A DNA stretch of 64,000 bases from Gammaproteobacteria bacterium (GCA_013178375.1 JABLXQ010000034.1:1-64000), one strand, 5' to 3'. Shown: positions 44,726-55,211, numbered from the stretch's first letter. Notes: generated from the sequence alone by a model not told the origin. Numbers and translations are program-made.

Positions 44726-45304
44726 ATGGGCAAACGCATCCTGATCCTGAACGGAAATCCCAAGCCAGACAGCCTGTGTGCCGGCCTCGCCGCAGCTTAC
44801 GGGGCAGCGGCCGCAACGAACCACCAGGTGCGGCCGGTGGCGCTGGCGCAGCTGGGTTTCGAGAGTGACTTGAATGCCGGTTACGACCGTGACCAGCCGC
44901 TGGAGCCCGATCTGCAAGCCTTCCAGCGGGATCTGTTATGGGCCGAGCATCTGGTGCTGGTGGCGCCGGTCTGGTGGGGCGGTGTGCCCGCGCGGCTGAA
45001 AGGCCTGATCGACCGCACCTTCCTGCCGGGATTTGCCTTCCGTTATGAGAAGGGGCAGGTGTGGCCGACACAGTTGCTCAAGGGCAGAACCGCGACGCTG
45101 CTGCTGACCCTGGATACGCCGCCCTGGTACTACCGCCTGCTGCAGGGGGCGCCGGCCGTGCGGCAACTGGACACGGCCACGCTGGCCTTCAGCGGCTTCA
45201 AACCGGTGCGTCACCACCTGTTCGGGCCGGTGATCCATGCTGATGACGCACGTCGTCAGCGCTGGCTGGACAAGGCCCAGGTTCTGGGCGCCCGGGCAGG
45301 CTGA
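44726..45304 (+). CDS. Flavodoxin-fold NAD(P)H:quinone oxidoreductase
   Basis: A 192-residue enzyme of the NQO/MdaB/YwrO group: [14 protein letters not shown] is the FMN phosphate loop, and [30 protein letters not shown] the flavin and substrate-binding core. Reduces quinones by two electrons. A CGGAGT box precedes ATG 44726, and a MerR-like promoter lies upstream, pointing to induction by an electrophile or metal, as for other MerR-controlled quinone reductases. Confidence 0.88.
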   Translation: MGKRILILNGNPKPDSLCAGLAAAYGAAAATNHQVRPVALAQLGFESDLNAGYDRDQPLEPDLQAFQRDLLWAEHLVLVAPVWWGGVPARLKGLIDRTFLPGFAFRYEKGQVWPTQLLKGRTATLLLTLDTPPWYYRLLQGAPAVRQLDTATLAFSGFKPVRHHLFGPVIHADDARRQRWLDKAQVLGARAG

Positions 45305-45387
45305 GCGGGTTCACCCGTAACAGGGTTCTGGCCGGCGCCAAAACCCTGTATCATGCGCGCTTCCATTTCCCGGGGAGTTTGAATTCG

Positions 45388-45954
45388 ATGTCCATCAAGT
45401 CTGATCGCTGGATTCGCCGCATGGCGCAAGAACACGGCATGATCGAACCCTTCGAGCCGGGTCAGGTGCGTACTGCCAACGGCCAGCGCATCATTTCCTA
45501 TGGCACGTCGAGCTACGGCTATGACGTGCGCTGCTCACGGGAATTCAAGGTGTTTACCAACATCCATTCCGCCACCGTCGATCCCAAGGAATTTTCCGAC
45601 AAGAGCTTCGTCGATATCGAAAGCGATGTCTGCATCATTCCGCCCAACTCCTTTGCCCTGGCGCGCACCGTGGAATATTTCCGCATTCCCCGCGACGTGC
45701 TCACCATCTGCCTGGGCAAATCCACTTATGCCCGCTGCGGCATCATCGTCAACGTGACGCCGCTGGAACCGGAGTGGGAAGGCCACGTGACGCTGGAATT
45801 TTCCAACACCACTACGCTGCCGGCGAAGATTTACGCCAACGAAGGCGTGGCGCAGATGCTGTTCCTGCAATCCGACGAGGAATGCGAAACCTCGTACCGC
45901 GATCGCGGCGGAAAATACCAGGGCCAGACCGGCGTGACGCTTCCCAAAACCTGA
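45388..45954 (+). CDS. dcd: dCTP deaminase
   Basis: A 188-residue enzyme converting dCTP to dUTP, part of the dTTP supply. Signature blocks are [38 protein letters not shown] (with the catalytic Glu in PLEPEWEGH) and [22 protein letters not shown] at the C-terminus. Length matches Escherichia coli Dcd. Start at ATG 45388, with a GGGGAG box; a TTG three codons earlier is less likely. Adjacent to mrp in many gammaproteobacteria. Confidence 0.96.
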   Translation: MSIKSDRWIRRMAQEHGMIEPFEPGQVRTANGQRIISYGTSSYGYDVRCSREFKVFTNIHSATVDPKEFSDKSFVDIESDVCIIPPNSFALARTVEYFRIPRDVLTICLGKSTYARCGIIVNVTPLEPEWEGHVTLEFSNTTTLPAKIYANEGVAQMLFLQSDEECETSYRDRGGKYQGQTGVTLPKT

Positions 45955-46150
45955 CAGCTCTTCTTCCGGTCTGTATGACAAGGCAGTTGTTCGACAGTCT
46001 GCCTCCCGTTGCGCCATCGCTGTTGCGAGTGTCACTGCAAACATGCGCCGACACCCGAATTGATTATTGACCGATCCGTTTCTGTTCTATTCTGCTAATA
46101 GGAAAGCCTGCTTCGAGGTTTTCTTACTGACGCAATGGAGAGGAAACGCA

Positions 46151-46969
46151 ATGATCGTATTCAGCACTCAGTATTTTTTTGCAAAGCCAAAACGATGGAT
46201 GGCCATGGGATTCGCGCTCTGGCTGTCCAGTGTGGCGACAACAGGAGTAGCAGGGGACATGGAAACAAAATCGATCCGTTTCAAGCAGGTGATCGATCTG
46301 AGTCACGACATCACCACCAGCATTCCACTCTGGCCCGGCGATCCACCCGTGGAATTCGAAACGGTGGCGACGGTGGAAAACAACGGTTATTTCCTGCGGC
46401 GTTTTTCCATCGGCGAACACAGCGCCACCCACATGAATGCGCCCAATACGTTTTATGCTGACGGCATGGGCATCGATGGTTATGAAGCCCCGCAACTGGT
46501 GCGGCCTGCAGTGGTGATCGATGTGCGGCAGCAGACGGCGCAGAATCCGGATTATGTGATCAGCGTGCAGGATGTGAAGCACTGGGAACAGCAGCATGGC
46601 CGCATCCGGCGCGGGTCGCTGGTGCTGTTTTATACCGGCTGGCAGGAACGCTGGCACTCGCCGCAGCAGTTTTTCAATGCGGACGCGAACGGCGGGCTGC
46701 ATTTTCCCGGCATTGGCGGGGACACCTCGAAATTCCTGCTGGAGAAGCGCCATATCGCGGGCGTCGGCATTGACACCCACGGCGTTGACGCAGGGCAGGA
46801 CACGGCATATGCCACCAACCTGCAGGTGCTGGCGGCCAACGGTATCGTGCTGGAATGTCTGACCCGGCTGGATCAGTTGCCGCCGAAGGGCGCCACGCTG
46901 GTGATCGGCGTGTTGCGACTGGAAGGTGGTTCCGGTTCGCCGGTGTCGGTGATGGCGTTCCTGCCCTGA
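46151..46969 (+). CDS. Secreted cyclase-family hydrolase (kynurenine formamidase-like)
   Basis: A 272-residue protein with an N-terminal signal peptide (WMAMGFALWLSSVATTGVAG) and a cyclase-family metal-dependent hydrolase domain: VIDLSHDITTSIPLWPGDPP, then the metal motif IGEHSATHMNAPNTF (variant of HxGTHxDxP), and AGVGIDTHGVDAGQD. Relatives cleave N-formylkynurenine, isatin or polyketide rings. A GAGAGGAAA box precedes ATG 46151. Substrate unknown; the exported location is unusual for kynurenine formamidase. Confidence 0.8.
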   Translation: MIVFSTQYFFAKPKRWMAMGFALWLSSVATTGVAGDMETKSIRFKQVIDLSHDITTSIPLWPGDPPVEFETVATVENNGYFLRRFSIGEHSATHMNAPNTFYADGMGIDGYEAPQLVRPAVVIDVRQQTAQNPDYVISVQDVKHWEQQHGRIRRGSLVLFYTGWQERWHSPQQFFNADANGGLHFPGIGGDTSKFLLEKRHIAGVGIDTHGVDAGQDTAYATNLQVLAANGIVLECLTRLDQLPPKGATLVIGVLRLEGGSGSPVSVMAFLP

Positions 46970-47005
46970 TCGCGGCCCCTGCCGGCGCGCGTGATGCCGG
47001 CAGGG

Positions 47006-48865
47006 TTACAGCGCGGTTTCGCGTTGGCGGGCGACGTGACGGGCCGCCCGCCGCAATGCGTTGACCAGTTCCTCCAGGCGCAGGGGTTTGGTCAGGTAGT
47101 CGTTCATGCCCGATGCCAGATAGCGGTCGCGTTCTTCCGGGAAGGCGTTGGCAGTGAAGGCAATGATGTACGGCTGCTGTGGCAGTGGCAGTGCCCGCAA
47201 TTGCCGGGTGGCTTCCAGCCCGTCCATGCCCGGCATGTTCACGTCCATCAGAATGGTGTCGTAGGATTGCATCTGGCAGGCCTGCAGCGCGTCGTTGCCA
47301 CTCTCCACCAGATCCGATTCATATCCCAGTTTGCGCAGCATCACCTGCGTGAGGGTCTGGTTCACCGGGTTGTCTTCCGCCAGCAGGATGCGCAGGGGTG
47401 GCATGGGCGTTTTTTGCGGTGCTGCTTCCTTGCTGTGTGCAATCGGTGTTTCCGGTGTGGTGTCCTCGCGGCTGGGCAGTGTGAAAGTGAATTCGGAGCC
47501 TTTGCCCGGTTCGCTGCGGGCCTGGATCTGCCCGCCCATCAGGTCTGCCAGACGTTTGCAGATCGACAGCCCCAGACCGGTGCCGCCGAAACGGCGAGTG
47601 GGCGAGGTGTCCACTTGCGTGAAGGGCAGAAAAAGATGCTGCAGCTGGTCTGCCGCGATGCCGATGCCGGTGTCCCGCACCTTGAACTGCAGCTCGACCT
47701 CACCTTGTGTGCGGCGCAGCAGATTCACCGTCAGTTCCACCTGACCATGGTTGGTGAACTTGATCGCATTGCCCAACAGATTGATCAGTACCTGGCGCAG
47801 GCGTTGTTCGTCGGCAAGGATGAAATCCGGCACGTCGGGGGTGATTTCTCCGTGCAGGGTGACGGCGTCGCTTTTTACGCCCGGGCGCAGCAGCTCGAGT
47901 ATTTCATGCAGCAGTGGCCGGAGTTCGATGCGGCGGATGTTCAGTTCCAGTTTGCCGGATTCGATTTTCGACAGGTCGAGAATGTCGTTGATCATTGCCA
48001 GCAATGACTGGCCGCTGGACTGGATTATTTTCAGGTAGTCACGTTGCTGTTCGTCGAGCTTGCCGAATTTCATCAGCTCGGTGGCGCCGATGATGCCGTT
48101 CATGGGCGTGCGGATTTCGTGGCTCATGGTGGCCAGGAATTCGCTCTTGGCACGGCTGGCGGCTTCAGCGGCGATCCTGGCTTTTTCCAGCGCTTCCTCT
48201 TTGGATTGCAGCTGATGCAGGTGCAGGCGCAGGCGCAGGAAATACAGTGCAATCAGAAGCGCCAGTGCGGCAAACACCAGAATCGCAAAACCGATCAGTG
48301 CCAGCGCCTCATGGCGCAGCAACTGTTTGTAAGCCTGCAGCGAAATTTCGGCGCCTGCGACATAAGGCGTGCCATCCCGGGATTTCAGCGGCACGAACAC
48401 CGCGCGGAATTCACCCCAGTGGTCGGTGTAGTCCACCCAGGTGGTCTGGCCGGTGTCGAGGCTGTTGAGCAGGGCAGGGCTGGCGTCGGGATACGGATCG
48501 AAAAAACGGACATAGTCGCCGTCACGCAGTTCGTCGTCGGAAGCGCTGGATGAAACCAGAAAGGCCTGACCGTTTTTGCGGATTACAGTGTAGATGAAGG
48601 TGAGCCCCACCTGCCTGTTGTAGCGCGTGAGGCGCTGGATCGCGGCCCAATCCTCGGCGTGGGATTTTGATTCCTTGTCCACAATCCCGTCATGGTAGTG
48701 GTCGCCCAGTATGGCGCTGGTGGCAAGTGCGCCAAAATAGAGCTTGTTGTTGATATTCTCATCGATGGCCTGCTTGGCCTGGGCATACAAGTACAACATG
48801 TAGATGGCGCACGCGAGGACATAGAGTGTCGCCAAAGCTGTGAATTTTAGCCGTTCCATGCGCAT
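47006..48865 (-). CDS. Hybrid sensor histidine kinase
   Basis: A 619-residue inner-membrane kinase: two transmembrane helices (about 8-28 and 182-206) flank a periplasmic sensor domain (about 30-180); HisKA with the intact [16 protein letters not shown] phospho-acceptor; HATPase_c with [18 protein letters not shown] and [14 protein letters not shown]; and a C-terminal receiver with Asp in [12 protein letters not shown]. Resembles BarA/GacS-like kinases but lacks an Hpt domain, so a separate phosphotransfer protein is expected. A GGGAG box sets ATG 48865. The next downstream gene is convergent. Confidence 0.93.
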   Translation of the reverse strand: MRMERLKFTALATLYVLACAIYMLYLYAQAKQAIDENINNKLYFGALATSAILGDHYHDGIVDKESKSHAEDWAAIQRLTRYNRQVGLTFIYTVIRKNGQAFLVSSSASDDELRDGDYVRFFDPYPDASPALLNSLDTGQTTWVDYTDHWGEFRAVFVPLKSRDGTPYVAGAEISLQAYKQLLRHEALALIGFAILVFAALALLIALYFLRLRLHLHQLQSKEEALEKARIAAEAASRAKSEFLATMSHEIRTPMNGIIGATELMKFGKLDEQQRDYLKIIQSSGQSLLAMINDILDLSKIESGKLELNIRRIELRPLLHEILELLRPGVKSDAVTLHGEITPDVPDFILADEQRLRQVLINLLGNAIKFTNHGQVELTVNLLRRTQGEVELQFKVRDTGIGIAADQLQHLFLPFTQVDTSPTRRFGGTGLGLSICKRLADLMGGQIQARSEPGKGSEFTFTLPSREDTTPETPIAHSKEAAPQKTPMPPLRILLAEDNPVNQTLTQVMLRKLGYESDLVESGNDALQACQMQSYDTILMDVNMPGMDGLEATRQLRALPLPQQPYIIAFTANAFPEERDRYLASGMNDYLTKPLRLEELVNALRRAARHVARQRETAL

Positions 48866-49427
48866 GTGGAACTCCCTTTCCTGTTGCTGTTCTTCGCTGT
48901 TCCTGCGAGCTTTATTTCGAAAAACTGAAGGCTATCATACTTGATGCCGTGCTGGCCTGCGTATCGGTTTCATTCTGTTGCCTGGCGTGGTCTGTGCGGC
49001 TGTGAACGAGAGGTTGCTGAAAATTAGCGTTGACCTGTTTCGTGAACCTGTTTTAGCATGCGGTTCGTTTCAGGTGCCTCGAAGCGTTCGACGTAGAGGT
49101 TAAACGGGAAACCGGTGCGCTGCATCATTGCTGCAATTCCGGTACTGCCCCCGCAACAGTAAGTGAGTCAGAAACAGCACAAAGCCACTGTGTCATGTAC
49201 GACATGGGAAGGCGCTGTTTTGCCGTCATCGTAAGATGACGGGCTTGCGAGTCTGGATACCGGCCTGAGCTGAAAGATGGTAAATGTCCTGCGGTGGGCG
49301 GGCCAGACCGGTGAATCTCGGATTCCTGCAGCGCGCCACATTTTTTCTGCATCACCCGAATTGATCTGTCCTGGTTTTCCTTTCTGCAGCTTGCCGTTCT
49401 CACGCTGATTCGCAGAAGGAAATTCAC
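48866..49427. other. Divergent gap before the cobalamin operon
   Basis: This 562-base gap between the sensor kinase gene and cbtB contains the cobalamin riboswitch (49066-49268) and a following hairpin-rich stretch ending in a T run at about 49340-49347, probably the expression platform. No other open frame is supported. Confidence 0.7.
49066..49268 (+). promoter_or_regulatory. Cobalamin riboswitch
   Basis: AdoCbl riboswitch core elements occur in order: GAGGTTAAACGGGAAACCGG, ATTCCGGTACTGCCCCCGCA with ACAGTAAGTG, the CCACTG loop, GGGAAGGCG (B12 box), and GAGTCTGGATACCGGCCTG closing the fold. It precedes cbtB and the cob genes, so B12 should lower expression of cobalt uptake and synthesis. 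Confidence 0.93.
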
Positions 49428-49613
49428 ATGTCCGGTTCCACTTCGTCCTATTCATCCCTTGTCCTCGCCGGGTCCACTGTTTCTGTTTTCAAACCGCTCA
49501 CGCTGCTGTTCGCGGGTGCCTGCCTGATTTTTCTGGTGGGTTTTGCGCCGGTGTCTGCCGTTCACAATGCTGCCCATGACACCCGTCATTCGGCTGCGTT
49601 TCCCTGCCACTGA
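49428..49613 (+). CDS. cbtB: Cobalt transporter subunit CbtB
   Basis: A 61-residue membrane protein with one hydrophobic helix (PLTLLFAGACLIFLVGFAP) and a His-rich C-terminal tail, VHNAAHDTRHSAAFPCH, the hallmark of CbtB, likely coordinating cobalt. Placed right after the riboswitch with an AGAAGGA box. Followed by cbtA. Confidence 0.93.
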   Translation: MSGSTSSYSSLVLAGSTVSVFKPLTLLFAGACLIFLVGFAPVSAVHNAAHDTRHSAAFPCH

Positions 49614-49623
49614 GGTCACGCCA

Positions 49624-50364
49624 ATGCTGAAGTTGCTGTCGCCCGCGCTGTTCGCGGCGCTGCTGGCTGCGCTGGTGTTGTCGCTGGCGCAGGCACTGTG
49701 GATTTCGCCGCTGATTCTGCAGGCGGAAGTGTTTGAAAGCGATCCGGCGCAGCCGGTGGACGCTGACACCGGGCACCATCATGAAGACCACGCGGCGCAC
49801 GAGCATGACGAATCCGCGTGGGCACCGGAAGACGGCTGGCAACGTCATGCCGCAACGCTGGCGTCGAATCTGGTGATGGCGGTGGGCTATGGGCTGATTC
49901 TGTGCGCATGTTATGCGTGGGCCTTTCATGCCCGGAAAAGCCCGGCGGGCTGGCGCCCGGGCCTGGTTTGGGGTGGTGTGGGTTACGCCGTGTTTTTTCT
50001 CGCGCCCGCATTGGGATTGCCACCGGAATTACCGGGCACTCTGGCGGCGAAACTGGAAGCGCGACAGTTGTGGTGGTTGCTGACCGCTCTGTGCACGGCA
50101 ACGGGACTGGCGTTGCTGGCGTGGGCCCGTCCGCTGTGGCTGAAACTGGCGGCATTGCTGCCGCTGGTGTTGCCGCACGTGCTGGGTGCGCCGCATCCGG
50201 AGCACGCGTTTGCGCTCGCGCCAGAAATGCTGACCTGGCAATTCATCGTGGCGACAAGCTTGGTGAACGCGTTGTTCTGGTTGATGCTGGGCGCGATCTC
50301 GGCACAGTTGTTTGCGCGCAGCCAGCGTGGTGACGATGTTGCGTTACGGGGAATTGCGCTGTGA
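49624..50364 (+). CDS. cbtA: Cobalt transporter subunit CbtA
   Basis: A 246-residue membrane protein with about five to six helices and a His/Asp/Glu-rich loop (DTGHHHEDHAAHEHDESAW) after the first helix, as in CbtA cobalt permeases. ATG 49624 is preferred to an upstream ATG that overlaps cbtB. Its stop overlaps the start of cobB (TGATG). Confidence 0.92.
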   Translation: MLKLLSPALFAALLAALVLSLAQALWISPLILQAEVFESDPAQPVDADTGHHHEDHAAHEHDESAWAPEDGWQRHAATLASNLVMAVGYGLILCACYAWAFHARKSPAGWRPGLVWGGVGYAVFFLAPALGLPPELPGTLAAKLEARQLWWLLTALCTATGLALLAWARPLWLKLAALLPLVLPHVLGAPHPEHAFALAPEMLTWQFIVATSLVNALFWLMLGAISAQLFARSQRGDDVALRGIAL

Positions 50365-51683
50365 TGTCGGTTGCGCCGCAGTTCTGTCGCGCGCTGTTTA
50401 TCGGCGCGCCTGCGTCCGGTCAGGGCAAGACGACCGTGACAGCGGCGCTGGCGCGTCATTATCGTCGGCAGGGTTTGCGCGTGCGCGTGTTCAAGACCGG
50501 CCCGGACTTTCTCGATCCGATGATTCTGGAACAGGCCTCCGGCGCACCCGTGTACCAGCTGGATTTGTGGATGGGTAGCGAGTCGCATTGCCGCGCGCTG
50601 CTGCGGAGTGCGGCGGCAGAAGCTGATGTGATTCTGGTGGAAGGCGTCATGGGGTTGTTTGATGGCGAACCTTCCGGTGCTGATCTGGCAGCGTTGTTTG
50701 GTTTGCCGGTGCTGGCAGTGATTGATGCTTCCGCCATGGCCCAGACGTTTGGGGCGCTCGCACATGGCCTGGCCCATTATCGCGAGAATTTGCTGTTTGC
50801 CGGTGTGCTGGCCAACCGGGTTGCCAGTCCCGGTCACACGGACATGTTGCGCAGCAGTTTGCCGGCGGATTTGCGCTGGTTCGGTGCGCTGCCCCGCGAC
50901 GCGCAGCTGGCGTTGCCTTCCCGTCATCTGGGTTTGCATCAGGCTGCGGAGATCGCCGATCTCGATGCGCGAATCGAGGCTGCTGCGGATGCCCTGGCTG
51001 CCGGCGCCCACCTGGATTTGTTGCCGCCGTTGGTGGATTTTGGAACGGGCAACGAAGACAGCGTCGATGCGCTTGATGACAGCTCAGTGAGTACGCCGCT
51101 GCGAGGCTGTCGCATTGCGGTGGCCTTCGACGCCGCTTTTTCATTCCTGTATCGCGCCAACCTGGATCTGCTGCGACAGCTGGGTGCGGACATCCGGTTT
51201 TTTTCGCCGCTGAAAGATGCGGCCGTGCCGGAAGCCGATGCACTGTATCTGCCCGGCGGTTATCCGGAGTTGCATCTGCGGACACTGACAGAAAATGAAA
51301 GTCTGAAACAATCCATCCGTTTCCACCATGCACGCAACAAACCCATTGTCGCTGAATGTGGCGGCATGATGCTGTTGCTGGAAACGCTGGAGACCCACAC
51401 TGGCGAACGCGGTGCGATGGTGGGTTTGCTGCCGGGTGGCGCGATCATGCAGTCCCAGCTGGTGAATCTGGGCATGCACTCGGTGACATTGCCGGAAGGT
51501 ACTCTGCGTGGCCACACTTTCCATCACTCGCTGACGCAAACGACGTGCCTGCCGCTGACGCACACCGAAGGCCGGCGCGGCAAACCGGAGGCGGTGTACC
51601 GTATTGGCCGGCTGCATGCGTCGTACCTGCATTGCTATTTCCCGTCGAATCCCCAGGCCTGCGCGAGGTTGTTTGCCGCATGA
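50364..51683 (+). CDS. cobB: Cobyrinic acid a,c-diamide synthase
   Basis: A 439-residue ATP- and glutamine-dependent amidase acting on the a and c side chains of cobyrinate (CbiA/CobB family). The P-loop is FIGAPASGQGKTTVTAAL, then FKTGPDFLDP; the C-terminal glutaminase domain has the nucleophile Cys in IVAECGGMMLL and His in YLHCYFPSN. Start ATG 50364 or GTG 50361. The next gene, cobM, overlaps by 4 bases (ATGA). Confidence 0.95.
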   Translation: MSVAPQFCRALFIGAPASGQGKTTVTAALARHYRRQGLRVRVFKTGPDFLDPMILEQASGAPVYQLDLWMGSESHCRALLRSAAAEADVILVEGVMGLFDGEPSGADLAALFGLPVLAVIDASAMAQTFGALAHGLAHYRENLLFAGVLANRVASPGHTDMLRSSLPADLRWFGALPRDAQLALPSRHLGLHQAAEIADLDARIEAAADALAAGAHLDLLPPLVDFGTGNEDSVDALDDSSVSTPLRGCRIAVAFDAAFSFLYRANLDLLRQLGADIRFFSPLKDAAVPEADALYLPGGYPELHLRTLTENESLKQSIRFHHARNKPIVAECGGMMLLLETLETHTGERGAMVGLLPGGAIMQSQLVNLGMHSVTLPEGTLRGHTFHHSLTQTTCLPLTHTEGRRGKPEAVYRIGRLHASYLHCYFPSNPQACARLFAA

Positions 51684-52516
51684 GTGCGAGCCATCTGGAA
51701 GAACCTTCAGCAACTGCTGCTGGAAAAGTCTGGTTTGTTGGCGCCGGCCCGGGTGATCCCGATCTGATGACGCTGAAAGGGCGCGATCTGGTGGCGCGCG
51801 CCGGCGCAATTTTATATGCCGGTTCGCTGGTGGCGCAGGCGGCAACGCAGTGGGCTGCGACGGATTGCGTGATTACCGATTCCAGAGACATGACGCTGGA
51901 GCAAATCACGGCCTGGCTGATTGCGCAGGCGCAACGTCATGCTGTCGTGGTGCGGCTGCAGACCGGCGATCCATCGCTGTATGGCGCGTTGATCGAAATG
52001 GTGCAGCCGCTGGATGCAGCCGGCATCGCGGTGGAAGTGGTGCCGGGGGTGTCGTCGGCGATGGCGGCGATGGCGGCCGCGGTGGAAAGCCTGACGTTGC
52101 CGGAAGTGACGCAGACGGTGATCCTGACGCGGGTGGAAGGCCGCACGTCCATGCCAGCCGGTGAATCGCTGGCAGAACTGGCGCAGCATCACTGCACGCT
52201 GTGTTTGTACCTGTCGATCACGCTGCTGAAAAAAATCCGCAGCGAACTGCTGCAGGCCGGATGGACGGACGACGCGCCGGTGCTGGTGGTGCAGAAAGCC
52301 AGCTGGCCGGGTGAGCAAAAAATCATTCGCGGCACGCTGGGGGATATTCGCCAGCGCTGCATCGACGCCGATGTGAACAGTCAGGCGATGATCGTGGTCA
52401 GCCCGACGCTGGGTGCGCGCCATTGGCCCACGCTGGCAAAAAGCAAACTGTATGACGCCGGATTCAGCCATCGTTTCCGGCGCGGCAATCCAATGGAGCA
52501 TAGCCTGCATGACTGA
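51680..52516 (+). CDS. cobM: Precorrin-4 C(11)-methyltransferase (CbiF/CobM)
   Basis: A 278-residue SAM-dependent methylase: GKVWFVGAGPGDPDLMTLKG at the N-terminus, LQTGDPSLYGAL, EVVPGVSSAMAA and LSLTLPEVTQTVILTR are the methyltransferase signatures, and the final part matches CbiF/CobM. The start ATG overlaps the cobB stop. Confidence 0.95.
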   Translation: MSASHLEEPSATAAGKVWFVGAGPGDPDLMTLKGRDLVARAGAILYAGSLVAQAATQWAATDCVITDSRDMTLEQITAWLIAQAQRHAVVVRLQTGDPSLYGALIEMVQPLDAAGIAVEVVPGVSSAMAAMAAAVESLTLPEVTQTVILTRVEGRTSMPAGESLAELAQHHCTLCLYLSITLLKKIRSELLQAGWTDDAPVLVVQKASWPGEQKIIRGTLGDIRQRCIDADVNSQAMIVVSPTLGARHWPTLAKSKLYDAGFSHRFRRGNPMEHSLHD

Positions 52517-53384
52517 CGTTATCCTGCTGGTGGGACATGGGTCCCGCGAACAGAACGGCAACATTGAAATCGAAGAATTCGCACGCCAGTGGCGCGCACG
52601 CCAGCCGCGCTGGCTGATCCAGGTCTGCTTCATCGAGTTTGCCGAGGTGTTGCTGGATCAGGGGCTTGCCCGTGCCGCCCGGTCAGGTCATCGTGTGATT
52701 GTGGTGCCGCTGATCCTGAATGCCGCCGGCCATGTGAAGATGGAAATTCCGCAGCATATCGCGGAAGCCCGTGCGCTGTTTCCGCTGGTGCGGTTTGCCT
52801 ACACGCCACACCTGGGCGCGAGCGATCCCATCCTGCGCATCCTGAAACGCCGCCTGCAACAGGCGCTGTCGGTGCTGGACATGCCAGACCCGTGCACAAC
52901 CGGAGTAGTGGTGCTGGGACGGGGTGCGTCCGACAAAATGGCCAACGGCGATGTGGCGAAAATGGCGCGCTGGCTGCAGGAGGACGGTCGCCACGAACTG
53001 GTGGATATCGCGTTCACCGGAATTACCTATCCGCGCCTGGAGCGGGTGGTGCAGCGCCAGGTTTTGCTGGGCATGACGCAGATCGTGGTGCTGCCGTATT
53101 ACCTGTTCACCGGCACGCTGATCGAACGTATCCGGCGTCAGGTGGAACACTTGCGCCTCCAATATCCGCATGTGCGTTTTGCCAGCGGTGAGTATTTCGG
53201 GTTCGAGGAAGAAATTTTCCAGTTGCTGGACCAGCATGTGGAATCCGCGTTGAGGGGCGAGCCGGAACAGCTGATGCCGTGCGATGGCTGCAAATACCGC
53301 GAGGTGGCGGAGCAGCATGGACATGCACACGATCATTCCCATGTGCACGATCATTCTCAGCCACACGACCACACGTACGCCTGA
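52509..53384 (+). CDS. cbiX: Sirohydrochlorin cobaltochelatase, long form with His-rich tail
   Basis: A 291-residue two-domain CbiX that inserts cobalt into sirohydrochlorin: HGSREQNGN and AAGHVKMEIPQHI in the first domain and LGRGASDK, LPYYLFTGTLIERIR in the second. The C-terminus has CDGCKY (CxxC) and a His-rich tail with seven or more His, as in the CbiX of Bacillus megaterium, likely to hold a metal or Fe-S centre. Early-cobalt insertion points to the oxygen-independent route. Overlaps cobM by 8 bases. Confidence 0.93.
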   Translation: MTDVILLVGHGSREQNGNIEIEEFARQWRARQPRWLIQVCFIEFAEVLLDQGLARAARSGHRVIVVPLILNAAGHVKMEIPQHIAEARALFPLVRFAYTPHLGASDPILRILKRRLQQALSVLDMPDPCTTGVVVLGRGASDKMANGDVAKMARWLQEDGRHELVDIAFTGITYPRLERVVQRQVLLGMTQIVVLPYYLFTGTLIERIRRQVEHLRLQYPHVRFASGEYFGFEEEIFQLLDQHVESALRGEPEQLMPCDGCKYREVAEQHGHAHDHSHVHDHSQPHDHTYA

Positions 53385-53399
53385 GCGAGGCAGCCAGCC

Positions 53400-54086
53400 A
53401 TGACCACTAACATCATCACCGAACAGATGACCCGTCTGGGACAGCAGATCGAGCACGATTCGTTTGCGGTGGTGGATGCTGAGGCGGGCGCCCACGCTTA
53501 CAGCGCAGAACAGTGGCCCGTGGTGCGGCGCATGATTCACGCCACGGCGGATTTCGAATTCAACGGCCTGACCCGGTTTCATCCGGATGCGATTGCGGCG
53601 GGTGTGAATGCGTTGCTGGGCGGGCGGCCCGTGGTGGCAGATGTGGACATGATCTGCGTGGGTGTGTCGAAACCGCGTCTGGCGCATTTTGGTGTTGTTA
53701 CCCACCAGTTCATCAGCGACAGCGATGTGATTGAGCAATCGCGACGGGCCGACAGCACGCGCGCGGTCTATGCAATGAAAAAAGCGCGGCAATTCGGTTT
53801 GCTCGATGGCGGTATTGTCGCCATCGGCAATGCGCCCACCGCGTTGCTGGAAGTGATACGGATGATCCGGGAAGACGAATTGCGGCCGGCACTGGTGATC
53901 GGCATGCCAGTGGGCTTCGTGTCGGCGGCGGAATCGAAGGCGGCGCTGGAACAGATCGATGGAATTCCCTGGATCATCACCCACGGCCGCAAGGGCGGTT
54001 CCACACTGGTGGTGGCAGCATTGCATGCATTGCTGGCACTGGCGGAACAGCGACAGCAACACGCACAAAAACCGCATGCCAACTGA
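53400..54086 (+). CDS. cobH: Precorrin-8X methylmutase
   Basis: A 228-residue enzyme moving the C11 methyl to C12. Signature blocks: VVRRMIHATADFEF with the active His, FVSAAESKAAL and ITHGRKGGS. Called CobH or CbiC; the pathway context suggests the cobalt-precorrin-8 form. Starts 15 bp after cbiX. Confidence 0.95.
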   Translation: MTTNIITEQMTRLGQQIEHDSFAVVDAEAGAHAYSAEQWPVVRRMIHATADFEFNGLTRFHPDAIAAGVNALLGGRPVVADVDMICVGVSKPRLAHFGVVTHQFISDSDVIEQSRRADSTRAVYAMKKARQFGLLDGGIVAIGNAPTALLEVIRMIREDELRPALVIGMPVGFVSAAESKAALEQIDGIPWIITHGRKGGSTLVVAALHALLALAEQRQQHAQKPHAN

Positions 54087-54092
54087 ACCCGG

Positions 54093-55211
54093 ATGAACGA
54101 ACGCGGCGCGGAAAAACGCAATCGGCAGAACCTGCGCACCGGCTTTACCACCGGCGCCTGTTCGGCTGCTGCTGCCCGGGCTGCGGCCATTGGGTTGATC
54201 ACGGGTACCGTGCCGGAGCAGATCGAATGTCTGTTGCCGAACGGCAGTCGCGTGCTGTTTACGGTGATCGATCGTTACTGCAGTAAAACCGCCGCACGGG
54301 CCGTGGTAGTGAAGGACGGCGGCGATGATCCGGATTGCACCCACGGTGCTCATATGACGGTGGATCTGCTGGTGAAACCCGATGCGGCAGACCAGATTTT
54401 TTTTCGTAATGGCAAGGGCGTGGGCACCATAACGCTGCCGGGTCTGGGGCTGGAAGTGGGCGGTCCCGCTATCAATCCGGTGCCGCGCAAAAACATCGAA
54501 CAGAATTTGCGGGAAGTGGCCGCTGAACTGCTGGCGCAAGCCGGGCTGGAAGTCGTCATTTCGGTGCCTGAAGGCGAGGCAATGGCGAAGAAAACGCTGA
54601 ACGACCGGTTGGGCATTCTGGGTGGCATTTCGATTCTGGGTACCACCGGCATTGTGCGGCCTTATTCTACCGCCGCATTCCGCGCCAGCGTCGTACAGGG
54701 AATTGAAGTGGCAGTCGCGCAAGGCCAGGACACCGTGGTGCTAACCACCGGCGGCCGTTCGGAAAAATTCGTGATGCAGGAATTACCGCAACTGGCACCG
54801 GCCTGTTTTATCCAGATGGGCGATTTCCTGAGTTACGCACTGGATGCCGCGCAACGCTGCAAGCTGAAAACCGTGGTGATTGGCGGCATGGTGGGAAAAC
54901 TCACCAAGATGGCGCAGGGCGAAACCATCACCCATGCCAATCGTAATCCGGTGGACACTGAACTGCTGGCGGATATCGTGCAATCCCTTGGTGTTGACGC
55001 TGCTGTCTGCGCCGACATCCGCAACGCGGAAACCGCCCGCTATGCCAGCGAGCGGATGGAAGCCCTGGGCCTCAGTCTGGCATTCCATAAGGCGTTGGCG
55101 CAGCGGGTGGTGCAAACATTGGCGGCGCGTTATCCGCGTCAGTTCCGGATTCGCGTGATGGTGTGTGATTTCGACGGTAACCGGATTACAGAGGCGGAAG
55201 GAAATGACTGA
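54093..55211 (+). CDS. cbiD: Cobalt-precorrin-5B C(1)-methyltransferase
   Basis: A 372-residue SAM-dependent C1 methylase of the CbiD family, specific to the oxygen-independent route. LRTGFTTGACSAAAARAA at the N-terminus and VKDGGDDPDCTHGAH are family signatures, and GNDQ-type blocks near the C-terminus (VIGGMVGKLTKMAQGE) fit. Overlaps the next gene by 8 bases. Confidence 0.95.
   Translation: MNERGAEKRNRQNLRTGFTTGACSAAAARAAAIGLITGTVPEQIECLLPNGSRVLFTVIDRYCSKTAARAVVVKDGGDDPDCTHGAHMTVDLLVKPDAADQIFFRNGKGVGTITLPGLGLEVGGPAINPVPRKNIEQNLREVAAELLAQAGLEVVISVPEGEAMAKKTLNDRLGILGGISILGTTGIVRPYSTAAFRASVVQGIEVAVAQGQDTVVLTTGGRSEKFVMQELPQLAPACFIQMGDFLSYALDAAQRCKLKTVVIGGMVGKLTKMAQGETITHANRNPVDTELLADIVQSLGVDAAVCADIRNAETARYASERMEALGLSLAFHKALAQRVVQTLAARYPRQFRIRVMVCDFDGNRITEAEGND

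Noticed and set aside
45320-45349. Inverted repeat ACAGGGTT/AACCCTGT before dcd as a terminator
   Set aside because: Loop of 14 bases and no T run; may be a chance repeat or overlap of the dcd promoter.
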